Positions 16,586-25,735 of a DNA stretch of 64,000 bases are shown here, piece by piece. The notes below the pieces were generated by a model. That model worked only from the letters and a program-made list of their open reading frames with translations, was not told the origin of the DNA and ran no database searches. The translations under genes and the position numbers were made by a program. The number at the start of each line of letters is the position of its first letter. Positions within the stretch are counted from its first letter, which is position 1. This DNA is from Oribacterium sp. KHPX15 (GTDB lineage: Bacteria > Bacillota > Clostridia > Lachnospirales > Lachnospiraceae): positions 62,001 through 126,000 of the forward strand of contig NZ_FNRG01000006.1 in the NCBI RefSeq assembly GCF_900107835.1, read 5' to 3'.

Positions 16586-17959
16586 TTACTGGAAGTTCAT
16601 TATAAGTGTAATTATTCTCAGGCAGAAAAGCACGAATACTACCCACATGGTCGGGCTTACGTCCTTTGACTTTCCTTCACAGGCCTTGATGATAACCCAT
16701 GCAAGAATTGCAAACATGATACCTGTAGCGATTGAGTATGAAAGCGGCATCATAAGCATTGCAAGGTAAGCACCTACGGTGTCTGCGATATCTCCGTCGA
16801 AGGAAATCTTCTTGGCTGAAGATACCATAAGCATTCCAACGTAAAGAAGTGCGGGAGCTGTTGCAAAGCCCGGGATGGCAAGGAAAATAGGTGAAAGCAG
16901 TAAGGATACAAGGAACATGCAGCCTGTTGTGAATGCTGTAAGACCTGTTCTTCCGCCGGCTGCAACTCCTGCAGATGACTCTACGAAAGAGGTGATGGTT
17001 GAAGTTCCGAGACATGCGCCTGCTACTGTTCCCAGAGCATCTGCCATAAGAACTCTTCCAACTCGTGGAAGCTTGCCTTCTTCATCAAGAAGTCCTGCCT
17101 TATCAGCAACGCCGACTACAGTGCCGACTGTGTCAAAAAGGTCTACGTAAAGGAATGAAAATACTATAGCGATGAACTGAATAAGGTTCTTTGCAACCCA
17201 TCCGAAGTTAAACTTGAATGCTGTGTTTGCGATGCCTCCTAGCTGTAATCCCTGTGAGAAATCCGGGATGAGGCTGTAAACTCCTGCATCGATGTCAACT
17301 TTGTACCAGCCTGCGAACTCGGCAAGGATTCCGAGGATCCATGTAGCAAGGATTCCGATGAGAACCGCACCCTTAATCTCATAGTTAACAAGTACTATGA
17401 TGATAATGAATCCGATGAGCGCAAGGGCAACTCTTGGATCTGCAAAGCTTCCGAGGGTTATGGTAGCACTTCCGTCGTTAACATTAAAAAAGATAATGTT
17501 TGCGCCCTGAAGTCCTATGTATGCAACGAAGAGACCGATACCTGCAGAGATACCGTTTTTGAGGTTCTGAGGTATTCCGTTGATCATCTGCTCTCTCACC
17601 TTGAATACCGAGAGGAGGATAAATACAAGACCCTCTACGAGAACCGCTGTAAGAGCGATGGTGAAAGGATTCTCAACATCGGCAAGCTCGCCGAGACATA
17701 CGGTATAGGCGAAATATGCGTTAAGACCCAGACCTGCTGAAAGTGCGATGGGGTAATTTGCAAAAAATGCCATGATGAAGGTTGCCAATGCTGACGCAAT
17801 TGCTGTTGCAACGAATACGCCGCTTCTGTCCATGACGGAACCCAGTATGTTAGGGTTTACGGCAAGGATGTATGCCATGGTCAAAAATGTTGTTACACCT
17901 GCAACGACTTCGGTCCTTACAGTTGTACCGTGTTCCTTTAGTTTAAAAAACTGTTCCAT
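16586..17959 (-). CDS. NCS2-family purine permease (AzgA type)
   Basis: Proton-driven uptake of adenine, guanine or hypoxanthine at the cytoplasmic membrane. It has 457 residues and about 12 to 14 hydrophobic segments. Family signatures: GVTTFLTMAYILAVNP near residue 20, ALSAGLGLNAYFAY near 72 and SFVESSAGVAAGGRTGL near 310. It lies upstream of guaA on the same strand (133 bp gap), linking purine uptake with GMP synthesis. I looked for a purine riboswitch in its leader and did not see one. Substrate choice among purines cannot be read from the sequence. Confidence 0.92.
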   Translation of the reverse strand: MEQFFKLKEHGTTVRTEVVAGVTTFLTMAYILAVNPNILGSVMDRSGVFVATAIASALATFIMAFFANYPIALSAGLGLNAYFAYTVCLGELADVENPFTIALTAVLVEGLVFILLSVFKVREQMINGIPQNLKNGISAGIGLFVAYIGLQGANIIFFNVNDGSATITLGSFADPRVALALIGFIIIIVLVNYEIKGAVLIGILATWILGILAEFAGWYKVDIDAGVYSLIPDFSQGLQLGGIANTAFKFNFGWVAKNLIQFIAIVFSFLYVDLFDTVGTVVGVADKAGLLDEEGKLPRVGRVLMADALGTVAGACLGTSTITSFVESSAGVAAGGRTGLTAFTTGCMFLVSLLLSPIFLAIPGFATAPALLYVGMLMVSSAKKISFDGDIADTVGAYLAMLMMPLSYSIATGIMFAILAWVIIKACEGKSKDVSPTMWVVFVLFCLRIITLIMNFQ

Positions 17960-18102
17960 ACAAAAAAATGCCTCCTTGTTTTGCGGGATGATTCATATAT
18001 GCTTCGCCGTTTCTGAGATCGGAACAATGCATATACCCTTTGAAAACATTGATAATTCTAGCACATAATGATTTGGAAGTCTTATAAAAAAATAATTTCA
18101 TG

Positions 18103-18131
18103 TTGACACCGGACGGAAACTAAAATATAGT
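18103..18131 (+). promoter_or_regulatory. Strong sigma-A promoter
   Basis: TTGACA and TATAGT are separated by exactly 17 bases. The only plus-strand gene downstream starts at 18468, so the transcript would have a leader of about 330 bases. Confidence 0.7.
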
Positions 18132-18137
18132 AAAGCA

Positions 18138-18467
18138 CGAAGACTGTGATCAAAAAAATCATGGTTTTTAACAAAAGAGTTTCTCAGGTTTTCATTATTT
18201 ATTAAGCCTGGGTTGACTCTGTATATTTCTTTAATGCTTGTATAAGATAAAAGGGCTTCAGGGATTCGATCGTCTTGTGAAGCTTTCGGTTATGCGCTTA
18301 AACCGAAACTAAATCTTTATTATCAGGCTGTTCTGACCTTTCAGGTCAATCAAAAATTCAACTAACAACAATTCCATCTGTTTCAGGTTTTATGTGTAAA
18401 CCTGAGCTTTCTTGACGACCCCTTTTTCTGCGGGTCGAAGTTTCAAAAATAAGGAGAATTAAAAACA
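18138..18467 (+). promoter_or_regulatory. Structured leader of the chromosomal DUF5688 gene
   Basis: Four hairpins follow one another: TTTCGGTT/AACCGAAA (18284-18308), TGACCT/AGGTCA (18334-18348), TCAGGTTT/AAACCTGA (18383-18405) and CGACCC/GGGTCG (18416-18437). An AAGGAG site and the ATG follow. I recognise no known riboswitch class. A regulatory RNA element is possible; it might also be an independent small RNA. Confidence 0.5.
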
Positions 18468-19316
18468 ATGACAAATGAATATGAGATCAGAGATGAATTA
18501 TTAACTCGCGGTTATGAGGAAGTTTCAATTCACAAGGTTGTAAAAAATTCAGTCCCTATGACGGGAATAACCATCAGAAAGGATAAAAATGAGATCATCT
18601 CACCCTGCGTTTATATCACGGAAAGAATAAGAAATCTTGAAAATGCCAAAGTTGCCTGCGACGTTATTGAACGCCGTATGGCAAGAAGCCAGGATCCTGA
18701 TATCGGGGACCCTGATGAACTTATTTCAAAGGAGAATATTCTTAATAGGGTGGCCATAGGTGTTCAGAGAAGTTCGGATCAGGACCTGATCAAGCGGCCA
18801 TCTGAATTTGAAGGCATTGAGCAGTTCCTGTTTATCTCCGGTGACAATAAAGATGGAAGCAGCTGGAAAGTTAAGCTTAGCCGGGCGATTCTGGACAATG
18901 CAGGGCTTAGTGATAAAGAGGTCTGGGAAAGAGCCGAGAGAAATACATTTTCGGAAGAAAACATTTGCATCAAGCCTATGAGGAGTGTTTTTGAGGAAAT
19001 TCTCGGAAAGCTTGATGATCCAGATGAATATGATGTACCCATGTATGTTGTTTCCAATGAAAAGAGATTGAACGGTGCGGTGCAGATCTTCAACAAAAAA
19101 GCTGTTAAGAACTGGGCAAGAAGCCACGGGTACGACACTCTCTTCATGCTGCCCGCTTCTGTTCATGAGGTTATAGTTTTGCCGGTGGAGGTGAGCCGTA
19201 TGAATTTTGAAGAGCTTAATCTGATGGTCAGGGATATCAATGCCTGTGAGGTGAATCCTATTGACCAGCTCAGTGACCATGCATATGTGATCGATCTGGC
19301 AGGCCAAATTTTATGA
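18468..19316 (+). CDS. DUF5688-family protein (chromosomal copy)
   Basis: Protein of 282 residues. The core (LPASVHEVIVLPVEVSRMN, then LNLMVRDINACEVNPIDQL and SDHAYVID) aligns with the ICE-encoded DUF5688 protein at 7393-8451. The upstream part (residues 60-190), including NVAIGVQRS-like and MYVVSNEKRLNGA segments, is alpha/beta. This copy lacks the charged C-terminal tail of the ICE copy and ends just after the core. AAGGAG precedes the ATG by 10 bases. The stop lies in the first copy of a 39-bp direct repeat. Function of the family is unknown. Confidence 0.8.
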   Translation: MTNEYEIRDELLTRGYEEVSIHKVVKNSVPMTGITIRKDKNEIISPCVYITERIRNLENAKVACDVIERRMARSQDPDIGDPDELISKENILNRVAIGVQRSSDQDLIKRPSEFEGIEQFLFISGDNKDGSSWKVKLSRAILDNAGLSDKEVWERAERNTFSEENICIKPMRSVFEEILGKLDDPDEYDVPMYVVSNEKRLNGAVQIFNKKAVKNWARSHGYDTLFMLPASVHEVIVLPVEVSRMNFEELNLMVRDINACEVNPIDQLSDHAYVIDLAGQIL

Positions 19317-19376
19317 CAGATTAAGTATTCTAAACCTGCAGGTCAAATTTTATGACAGATTTAGTATTTTAAAACT
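19299..19376. repeat. Two 39-bp direct repeats at the DUF5688 stop
   Basis: GCAGGYCAAATTTTATGACA and the following 19 bases occur at 19299-19337 and again at 19338-19376 with a few differences. The first copy includes the TGA stop of the DUF5688 gene, and the second copy carries the same in-frame TGA. It looks like a tandem duplication of the gene's 3' end. Confidence 0.85.
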
Positions 19377-19397
19377 ATAGGTCATAGGTATCATGAT

Positions 19398-19898
19398 TCA
19401 GCTTTGGTTGTAGTCGCCCTTATTATCCGCCACTTTGTGAGAGGAATCATCAAATTTGAAAGGAGTTACCTTGAGAGGTTTGGGCATATGTCTTTTGTCG
19501 TTTTCCGAAGCACTTTCGTACAGCTCAGACCTGGCAATTTCCGCACTTATATTTTTCAACAGTTCATTCAGATTTTTTTCTGTCCTGCTTAGAGGCTCCA
19601 AACTCAGAATTCCATCGAACATTGCATTGGCATCCATCTTTAAAGCATTCATTAATATGACAATTTCATGGAAGTTTGGATGTTTGCCGCTTTTGGAATG
19701 ATTTTCAAACTGAGAAAGTCTAAGTGATGGTATACCTGTTATTTCTGAAAGGTTCTGCTGTGTAAGATTCAGTTCGATGCGACGTCTTTCAATGTTTCTG
19801 CATATGATACTCCAGTCAATCTTATAGTTTTTGGAATTGTAAACAGGATCTTCCGGATAGACTCTTTCGCTTTTTGCACGTTTTTTAATAAATGGCAT
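19398..19898 (-). CDS. XRE-family transcriptional regulator
   Basis: Protein of 166 residues with a helix-turn-helix at about residues 40-62 (LTQQNLSEITGIPSLRLSQFE), a basic N-terminus (PFIKKRAKSERV) and an acidic/basic C-terminal tail. It contains KNISAEI, as does the ICE repressor. It is convergent with the DUF5688 gene. A palindromic GGTTAG-TT-CTAACC just upstream is a likely autoregulatory operator. Targets are unknown; the DUF5688 neighbour is the obvious candidate. Confidence 0.8.
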   Translation of the reverse strand: MPFIKKRAKSERVYPEDPVYNSKNYKIDWSIICRNIERRRIELNLTQQNLSEITGIPSLRLSQFENHSKSGKHPNFHEIVILMNALKMDANAMFDGILSLEPLSRTEKNLNELLKNISAEIARSELYESASENDKRHMPKPLKVTPFKFDDSSHKVADNKGDYNQS

Positions 19899-19922
19899 GA
19901 TTCTTCTCCTTATGCAGAAATT

Positions 19923-19972
19923 TTAACCTTGTTAGGAGAAAAAAACATTGCTAAAATGGGTTAGTTCTAACC
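19923..19972 (-). promoter_or_regulatory. Candidate operator of the XRE gene
   Basis: The perfect palindrome GGTTAGTTCTAACC (19959-19972) and two further half sites (AACC and GTTAGG, 19925-19936) lie within 75 bases upstream of the XRE start codon, where a promoter is expected. Confidence 0.5.
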
Positions 19973-20173
19973 TAAAAAGGTATAGTTAGCGAAAATTTAT
20001 ATACCATAACAGGTAAGATATAGATATTAACTAAACCTTTGCGGGTTACTTAATACCACCGGGTGAGATTATATCCTGAAGTATGAAGCGGAGAATGTAA
20101 AAATGGTTACGCAAAGAGACTTGGTTAAATAATCTTGTACAAATTAAAAACAAATTTTTAAACCACAGGTTTA

Positions 20174-20202
20174 TTTACAAGTCTTTATAAATCCGTTATT
20201 AT
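20174..20202 (+). promoter_or_regulatory. ssrA promoter
   Basis: TTTACA and TATTAT with 17-base spacing end 13 bases before the mature tmRNA 5' end. The 240 bp between this promoter and the XRE operator show nothing else recognisable. Confidence 0.7.
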
Positions 20203-20215
20203 CATTACGTATTAA

Positions 20216-20558
20216 GGGCTAGTACCGGTTTCGACGGGGACGATGCAGCTTTAGAAGCTATCCGAAAGACAGTCGCGTTAAACTTCAAACCTAAATATAA
20301 ACGCTAACGATACAAGTTACGCATACGCAGCTTAATTGCTGCGTGGTCAGCCTCATTGCACTCACACATTGAGAACCTGGCCTCATCTATGTGAGAAACG
20401 ACTTTAAGAGTTCCTCCTCTTAATGGGCGTATCAGAGGATACCGGTCATAGCAAGACGTGCACATCTTAGCTATGATGGGGAATCTTGGAAGTGTACTAT
20501 GATAGTAGAAGGAGAGGGAATTTGTTTTCGGACACGGGTTCGACTCCCGTCTGGTCCA
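20216..20558 (+). ncRNA. ssrA: tmRNA
   Basis: Transfer-messenger RNA that rescues stalled ribosomes. The 5' GGGCTAG pairs with 3' CTGGTCC to form the seven-base acceptor stem (two G-U pairs and discriminator A). TTTCGACGGGG near the 5' end and GGGTTCGACTCCCG near the 3' end are the tRNA-like part. The tag reading frame (20303-20335) gives ANDTSYAYAA followed by TAA. The genome has CTA after the discriminator, so CCA is not encoded and must be added. A strong hairpin terminator follows. Confidence 0.97.
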
Positions 20559-20560
20559 CT

Positions 20561-20610
20561 AAAAAGGGATATCACCAGGATGATGAACATCCGGGTGATA
20601 TCCCTTTTTT
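20561..20610. terminator. Shared terminator of ssrA and uvrA
   Basis: GGGATATCACC pairs with GGTGATATCCC, with an inner GGATG/CATCC pair. TTTTTT follows on the plus strand and a weaker T run on the minus strand. The convergent uvrA stop is four bases away. Confidence 0.9.
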
Positions 20611-20613
20611 CTG

Positions 20614-23445
20614 TCACTTTTTAAGATATTTCTTTATATAGTGCCCGGTATAAGATTCTTTAACCTTCGCAACTTCTTCGGGAGTACCCTTAGCTATAAC
20701 GGTGCCGCCCTTCTCTCCGCCCTCTGGGCCGATATCTATGATGTAATCAGCACATTTGATGACATCCAGGTTATGCTCTATTACTATTACCGTATTACCA
20801 CTTTGGGCAAGCTTATCAAGCATGACTACAAGCTTGTGGACATCTGCGAAATGAAGTCCTGTAGTGGGCTCGTCAAGGATGTAGATGGTTTTTCCGGTAG
20901 GTCTGCGGCTTAACTCTGTAGCGAGTTTGATACGCTGGGCTTCTCCTCCGCTGAGCTCCGTACTTGGCTGTCCCAGCTTTACATAACCTAGACCCACATC
21001 ATATAGTGTCTGTATCTTTCTGGTTATGGTAGGAACATTTTTAAAGAACTCAAGGGCTTCCTCGACGGTCATTTCCAGAACGTCGTAAATGTTCTTTCCT
21101 TTGTATTTGACATCCAGAGTCTCTCTGTTGAATCTCTTACCGTTACATACCTCACAGGGAACATACACATCCGGAAGGAAGTTCATCTCTATCTTTACGA
21201 TGCCGTCGCCCTGGCAGGCTTCACATCGGCCGCCCTTAACATTGAAAGAAAATCTGCCTTTACTGTAGCCATGGGACTTTGCATCCTGGGTGCCGGCAAA
21301 GAGATCTCTGATGAGATCAAACACTCCGGTGTAGGTTGCAGGATTTGATCTGGGAGTACGGCCTATGGGTGACTGGTCTATGGCGATTATCTTATCAAGC
21401 TGTTTGATGCCGTCTATACGTGTGTGCTTTCCTGCTATGATACGGGCTCTGTTTAGCTGGCGTGCCAGTGATTTATAAAGTATTTCGTTTACAAGAGATG
21501 ACTTGCCGGATCCCGATACTCCTGTTACACAGGTGAATACACCGAGAGGAAATTCCACATCGATATTCTTTAAATTATTTTCCCGTGCACCGACAACCTT
21601 TATCCATCCGTTGGGCTTACGTCTTTTCTTAGGCACCTCGATCTTCAGCTTGCCGCTCAGGTACTGACCGGTTATGCTTCGGGGGTTTGCCATGATTTCG
21701 TCAATATTGCCGGTGGCGATTACTTCTCCGCCCTCGGAACCTGCTCCCGGTCCTATATCTATGATGTAGTCGGCAGCTCTCATGGTATCTTCATCATGCT
21801 CTACCACAAGAACAGAGTTACCCAGGTCTCTCAGATGTTTCAAAGTGCCGATGAGACGGTCATTGTCACGTTGATGCAGTCCTATACTCGGTTCATCAAG
21901 TATGTAGGCTACTCCCACAAGTCCGGATCCTATCTGGGTGGCAAGACGTATACGCTGGGCTTCACCTCCGGAAAGAGTTCCGGCAGCACGTGACAGACTC
22001 AGGTAATCAAGACCCACATCCAGCATGAAGGTTATCCTGTTTTTGATCTCCTTCAGGATTTCGTCAGCAATCTTATGCTGCATGGGGGTGAGCTCCAGTC
22101 CCTGTACCCATTCATTGAACTTGGTAATGGATAATGTTGTAGTCTCGTAAATATTGAGATCTCCTACTGTAACTGCAAGGCTTGAGGGTTTAAGTCTCGC
22201 GCCGTGACAGCTTGGACAGGGAGTTATGCGCATGAACTGTTCATACTCTGCCTTCATCCTGTCGGAGAAACATTCCCTGTAGCGGCGGTTAACATTGGAA
22301 ACAAGTCCCTCGAAGGCTACAAGATGTTCATTTCCGTTTCCGAACTGGGATTCATAGTAAACCGTAACCTTCTCGTCTCCTGTTCCGTTAATGATTATGT
22401 CTCTGGCCTTGTCACTTAATTCATTAAAAGGTGTATCCAGACTGAAATCATATTTTTCGGAAAGCGCCTTCAGCATGGCATGGGTATAGCTTCCCTCATC
22501 CTTTGAGTTCATCCATCCCATAACCGAGATGGCGCCTTCATTTATACTCAGGCTCTCGTCGGGGATCATGAGGGCAATGTCAAATTCCATTTTATAGCCG
22601 ATTCCGAAACATTCGGGACAGGCACCGAAAGGATTGTTGAAGGAAAAGCTTCTGGGCTCGATTTCCTCGATGGATATACCGCAGTCAGGGCATGCAAAAC
22701 TGGTGGAAAAATTAACCGGCTCACCGCCGATTACATCCACAGTCATATGGCCTCCGCTTAACTGCATGACCTGTTCCGTTGAATCCGCCAGACGTTTTTC
22801 TATGCCCTCTCTTATGACGAGACGGTCAACTACTATTTCGATATTATGTCTGATGTTTTTCTCAAGCTTTATTTCTTCGGAAAGCTCGTAGAGATTTCCG
22901 TCGATACGCACTCTTACATATCCGGAACGACGGGCGCTGTCCAGAACCTTTTCGTGCATGCCCTTTTTTCCTCTTACTATGGGAGCAAGCAGCTGGATAC
23001 GGGTTCCGTCCTTCATGAGAAGCAGCTGATCCACGATCTCATCTACGGTCTGTCGTCTGATCTCTCTTCCGCAATTCGGGCAGTGAGGGATACCGGCACG
23101 GGCGTACAAAAGACGCATGTAATCATAAATCTCGGTAACGGTTCCGACCGTAGATCGGGGGTTTCTGTTTGTTGATTTCTGGTCAATGGATATGGCAGGG
23201 CTCAGACCCTCGATCATATCCACCTTTGGCTTTTCCATCTGTCCCAGGAACTGTCTTGCATAGGATGAGAGGGACTGCATATATCTTCTCTGTCCTTCGG
23301 CATAAATTGTATCAAATGCCAGCGATGATTTACCTGAGCCTGATAATCCTGTCATGATAACAAGCTCATCCCTTGGGATGTCCAGATCCACATGCTTGAG
23401 ATTGTGTTCGCTGGCTCCCCTGATCTTAATGTAATTCTTTCCCAT
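20614..23445 (-). CDS. uvrA: Excinuclease ABC subunit A
   Basis: DNA-damage sensor ATPase of nucleotide excision repair, 943 residues, the usual length. First Walker [15 protein letters not shown] near residue 34, a CPNCG zinc pair near 123 and CPDCG near 253. The first signature [17 protein letters not shown] is near 490 and the second Walker [16 protein letters not shown] near 643. The zinc module [16 protein letters not shown] is near 740-765 and the second signature [14 protein letters not shown] near 830. All are intact. A palindrome 50 bases upstream may be an SOS operator. uvrB is not in view. Confidence 0.99.
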   Translation of the reverse strand: MGKNYIKIRGASEHNLKHVDLDIPRDELVIMTGLSGSGKSSLAFDTIYAEGQRRYMQSLSSYARQFLGQMEKPKVDMIEGLSPAISIDQKSTNRNPRSTVGTVTEIYDYMRLLYARAGIPHCPNCGREIRRQTVDEIVDQLLLMKDGTRIQLLAPIVRGKKGMHEKVLDSARRSGYVRVRIDGNLYELSEEIKLEKNIRHNIEIVVDRLVIREGIEKRLADSTEQVMQLSGGHMTVDVIGGEPVNFSTSFACPDCGISIEEIEPRSFSFNNPFGACPECFGIGYKMEFDIALMIPDESLSINEGAISVMGWMNSKDEGSYTHAMLKALSEKYDFSLDTPFNELSDKARDIIINGTGDEKVTVYYESQFGNGNEHLVAFEGLVSNVNRRYRECFSDRMKAEYEQFMRITPCPSCHGARLKPSSLAVTVGDLNIYETTTLSITKFNEWVQGLELTPMQHKIADEILKEIKNRITFMLDVGLDYLSLSRAAGTLSGGEAQRIRLATQIGSGLVGVAYILDEPSIGLHQRDNDRLIGTLKHLRDLGNSVLVVEHDEDTMRAADYIIDIGPGAGSEGGEVIATGNIDEIMANPRSITGQYLSGKLKIEVPKKRRKPNGWIKVVGARENNLKNIDVEFPLGVFTCVTGVSGSGKSSLVNEILYKSLARQLNRARIIAGKHTRIDGIKQLDKIIAIDQSPIGRTPRSNPATYTGVFDLIRDLFAGTQDAKSHGYSKGRFSFNVKGGRCEACQGDGIVKIEMNFLPDVYVPCEVCNGKRFNRETLDVKYKGKNIYDVLEMTVEEALEFFKNVPTITRKIQTLYDVGLGYVKLGQPSTELSGGEAQRIKLATELSRRPTGKTIYILDEPTTGLHFADVHKLVVMLDKLAQSGNTVIVIEHNLDVIKCADYIIDIGPEGGEKGGTVIAKGTPEEVAKVKESYTGHYIKKYLKK

Positions 23446-23490
23446 TACTACTCCAGTTTATGTGCTAAAAAAGTAAAATGCTTTAAAAAA

Positions 23491-23514
23491 CTCGACAAAC
23501 AAATGTTTGCCGAG
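23491..23514. promoter_or_regulatory. Palindrome upstream of uvrA (possible LexA-type box)
   Basis: CTCG-CAAACA-AA-TGTTTG-CGAG is a near-perfect 24-bp palindrome. Its core CAAACAAATGTTTG (23496-23509) differs from the Firmicute LexA box CGAACNNNNGTTCG by one base in each half. The distance to the uvrA start is about 50 bases, suitable for an operator. It could instead be a simple hairpin. Confidence 0.4.
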
Positions 23515-23590
23515 CAATTGTATCATGGTTGAAATTGAAAATCAATATAACGAATATATGTTTCGCTTTTGTTTATGATTATTTTATACT

Positions 23591-24106
23591 TTACAGGGTC
23601 TGAGCCTGTCTCAGGTATAACTTTATACGGTCTGCTATGAGACCGGATACCAAACCTATCAGTGCGCCTGCAACAACTCCCGCAACCATAAGTACAGGGA
23701 GATAAAAATACAGTGCATCGCTGTGAAGTAATATCACCGCAGCTAAAAGCTGTCCAACATTATGCATCACACCGCCGGTGATACTTACAACTGTCCGTTG
23801 GAAACCACCAATTTTTATAAGTATGGTCATGGTGATGAAACTAAGTGCAAAACCTGACAGAGAGTATGCCAGAGTCATGGTGTTGCCAAACATAAAGCTT
23901 ACCAGAAGGATTCTCAGGAAACTTATGATTAATGTTGGCACAGCACCCAATGTGTAAAGACCTATGACTGTAACTATATTCGGAAGTCCCAGTTTGACTC
24001 CGGGGACACCTATATTGATGGGAATCATCGCTTCTACATAGCTCAGAATCATAGCCAGTGCCAGAAGCATCCCGTATAAACTTGTTTTTCTTGATGACAT
24101 TTTCAT
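23591..24106 (-). CDS. Gx-transporter family membrane protein
   Basis: Protein of 171 residues from the chosen ATG, with five or six membrane segments. It resembles Gx transporter / heptaprenyl diphosphate synthase component I proteins (GVPGVKLGLPNIVTVIGLY near residue 36, GGVMHNVGQLLAA near 115), which are ECF-S-like uptake components. The start is uncertain: no clear ribosome site is visible, an ATG six bases further in is possible, and a TTG 36 bases upstream also keeps the frame. Substrate unknown. Confidence 0.75.
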   Translation of the reverse strand: MKMSSRKTSLYGMLLALAMILSYVEAMIPINIGVPGVKLGLPNIVTVIGLYTLGAVPTLIISFLRILLVSFMFGNTMTLAYSLSGFALSFITMTILIKIGGFQRTVVSITGGVMHNVGQLLAAVILLHSDALYFYLPVLMVAGVVAGALIGLVSGLIADRIKLYLRQAQTL

Positions 24107-24182
24107 AACGGTAATTATAAGCGAAGGGTATTTTAATCGCAAGTATAAGAACTGTGTATTGCAGCGCTTAAGTTATTGCAAA

Positions 24183-24220
24183 GTAAAAGCGGTATCCCTT
24201 CGGATACCGCTTTGCTTTTC
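24183..24220 (-). terminator. Terminator of the cold-shock gene
   Basis: AAAGCGGTATCC and GGATACCGCTTT form a 12-bp stem with a CTTC/GAAG tetraloop, followed by TTTTACTTT on the minus strand. Confidence 0.8.
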
Positions 24221-24291
24221 TGTTTAGTCCTCTGATACTTTTCTTGCAAATAATATATTAATTACAATTAAGGTACGTGGAAATCTAAAAA

Positions 24292-24489
24292 TTAAAGCTT
24301 AACTACGTTTACTGCCTGAGGTCCCTTTGCGCCATCCTGAACGTCGAACTCAACATTCTGTCCCTCTTCAAGTGACTTGAATCCATCACCTGTAAGACCT
24401 GAATAGTGAACGAAAACGTCCTTGCCTGACTCATCAGAAATGAAACCATAACCCTTCTGATTGTTGAACCACTTAACTGTACCCTTCAT
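24292..24489 (-). CDS. Cold-shock protein (CspA family)
   Basis: Single-stranded nucleic-acid chaperone of 65 residues. RNP1 (KGYGFI) and RNP2 (VFVHYSG) motifs are complete, and the whole protein is one cold-shock domain. The ATG at 24489 has GGAGG eight bases upstream and gives the canonical MKGTVKWFN start; the longer upstream frame is not coding. The region between it and the hslO end includes a long inverted repeat (24629-24691). Confidence 0.97.
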   Translation of the reverse strand: MKGTVKWFNNQKGYGFISDESGKDVFVHYSGLTGDGFKSLEEGQNVEFDVQDGAKGPQAVNVVKL

Positions 24490-24628
24490 TGTGTATACCT
24501 CCATAAAGTAATGCAGAATAATTACTGCAACGGAATAAATATTAGCATAAACCAAAATCAAGGTCAATCAAATGTATACAAACCAGTCATACATTTTTGA
24601 AGGGTGAAGCATAAATAAAAATAATATG

Positions 24629-24691
24629 AACCCCGGGGACGGAGTAAGTGGTTCATTCGGAAAATGAGCCACGAACTCCGTCCCCGGGGTC
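24629..24691. repeat. Long inverted repeat of the GGGGACGG type
   Basis: Arms ACCCCGGGGACGGAGT (24630-24645) and ACTCCGTCCCCGGGGT (24675-24690) are perfectly complementary. An inner GTGG-TCATT/AATGA-CCAC stem extends pairing almost to the centre. No T run follows, so it is not an ordinary terminator. Related elements lie at 32356-32375, 39324-39390 and 45969-46014. Confidence 0.85.
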
Positions 24692-24718
24692 CGTTCCGGT
24701 ACCATACGTCTCCGGGGG

Positions 24719-25735
24719 TTATTTTGCTGAATCATAAAGTTCCTGAAGCTCGGCCACAGAAAAACTATAATGCTTTTCGCAGTAATCACAGAAAACATCC
24801 TGTGTTTTTTTGTCAGCGATCAGATCTTCAAGCTCCTTCTTTCCAAGGGAGATAAGAGCCTTTGATACTTTCTCTCTGCTGCAGTTGCAATGAAAACGGA
24901 CAGGTATATGTTCATTGATCTCCAGATCCATATCACCGAGGATAAACTGAAGCATCTCCTCAGGTGTCATGCCCTCGTCAAGCATGGCTGTAACAGACTT
25001 GATGTTTGAAAGCTTTTCTTCAAGCTTTGAGATAACATCTTCCGTGGCATCCGGCATAAGCTGAAGGATGAAACCGCCGGACTGCTTTACAGTGTTGTTT
25101 GTGTTCATAAGAACACCGAGTCCCACTGAAGAAGGTATCTGCTCGGATACGGCAAAATAATACGTAAGATCTTCCGCGATCTCTCCGGTCTGAAGATCCA
25201 CGGAACCGATGTAGGGCTCCTTGAGACCGATATCCTTTATGACACTGAGCTTGCCTTTTCCGAGAGCTTCTCCCACGTTGAGATGTCCTGCTTTGTTTGG
25301 AGGAAGAAGGACATTGGCATTGGAAACAAATCCTTTCACGTTGCCGAGGTTGTCGGCAGTGGCTGTTAATCCTTTTATAGGACCGTCGCCCTTTATGGTA
25401 AGTGTGAGCACGCTTCTGTCACCCTTTAAGTCAACACCCATCATCAGCGCTGAGCTCATAAGTCTTCCGATGGCTGCTGTACATATAGGGAAGGTGTTGT
25501 GGGTTTTTCTGCATTCCTCAACCAGATCTCTGGTTGTGCATGCAAATGCTCTGATCAGTCCATTAGCCGCAGTTGCTCTTACCACATAATCATGACTGCC
25601 CTCGATTTTTAATCGAGGGAGCCTCGCGGCTTTGAGCGGTTCAAAAGAATCCGTAAGGATTCTATCATTATCAGTGCCGGCGGAAGCATTACCCTCCACA
25701 CCGGCACTGATGTTTGTCCTGATCTTATCAGACAT
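24719..25735 (-). CDS. hslO: Hsp33 redox-regulated chaperone
   Basis: Holdase activated by oxidation, 338 residues. Zinc-binding cysteines are in CNCS (near residue 278) and CDYC (near 315), the redox switch of the family. The core domain carries KGDGPIKGLTATADNLGNVKG near 115. An N-terminal extension of about 40 residues precedes the usual start; the first ATG overlaps the stop of the SEC-C gene (TAATG), so it is the coupled start. That coupling suggests one operon. Confidence 0.95.
   Translation of the reverse strand: MSDKIRTNISAGVEGNASAGTDNDRILTDSFEPLKAARLPRLKIEGSHDYVVRATAANGLIRAFACTTRDLVEECRKTHNTFPICTAAIGRLMSSALMMGVDLKGDRSVLTLTIKGDGPIKGLTATADNLGNVKGFVSNANVLLPPNKAGHLNVGEALGKGKLSVIKDIGLKEPYIGSVDLQTGEIAEDLTYYFAVSEQIPSSVGLGVLMNTNNTVKQSGGFILQLMPDATEDVISKLEEKLSNIKSVTAMLDEGMTPEEMLQFILGDMDLEINEHIPVRFHCNCSREKVSKALISLGKKELEDLIADKKTQDVFCDYCEKHYSFSVAELQELYDSAK

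Noticed and set aside
17960-18102. Purine riboswitch before the NCS2 permease
   Set aside because: The conserved loop and junction bases of purine aptamers were looked for on the minus strand and not found.
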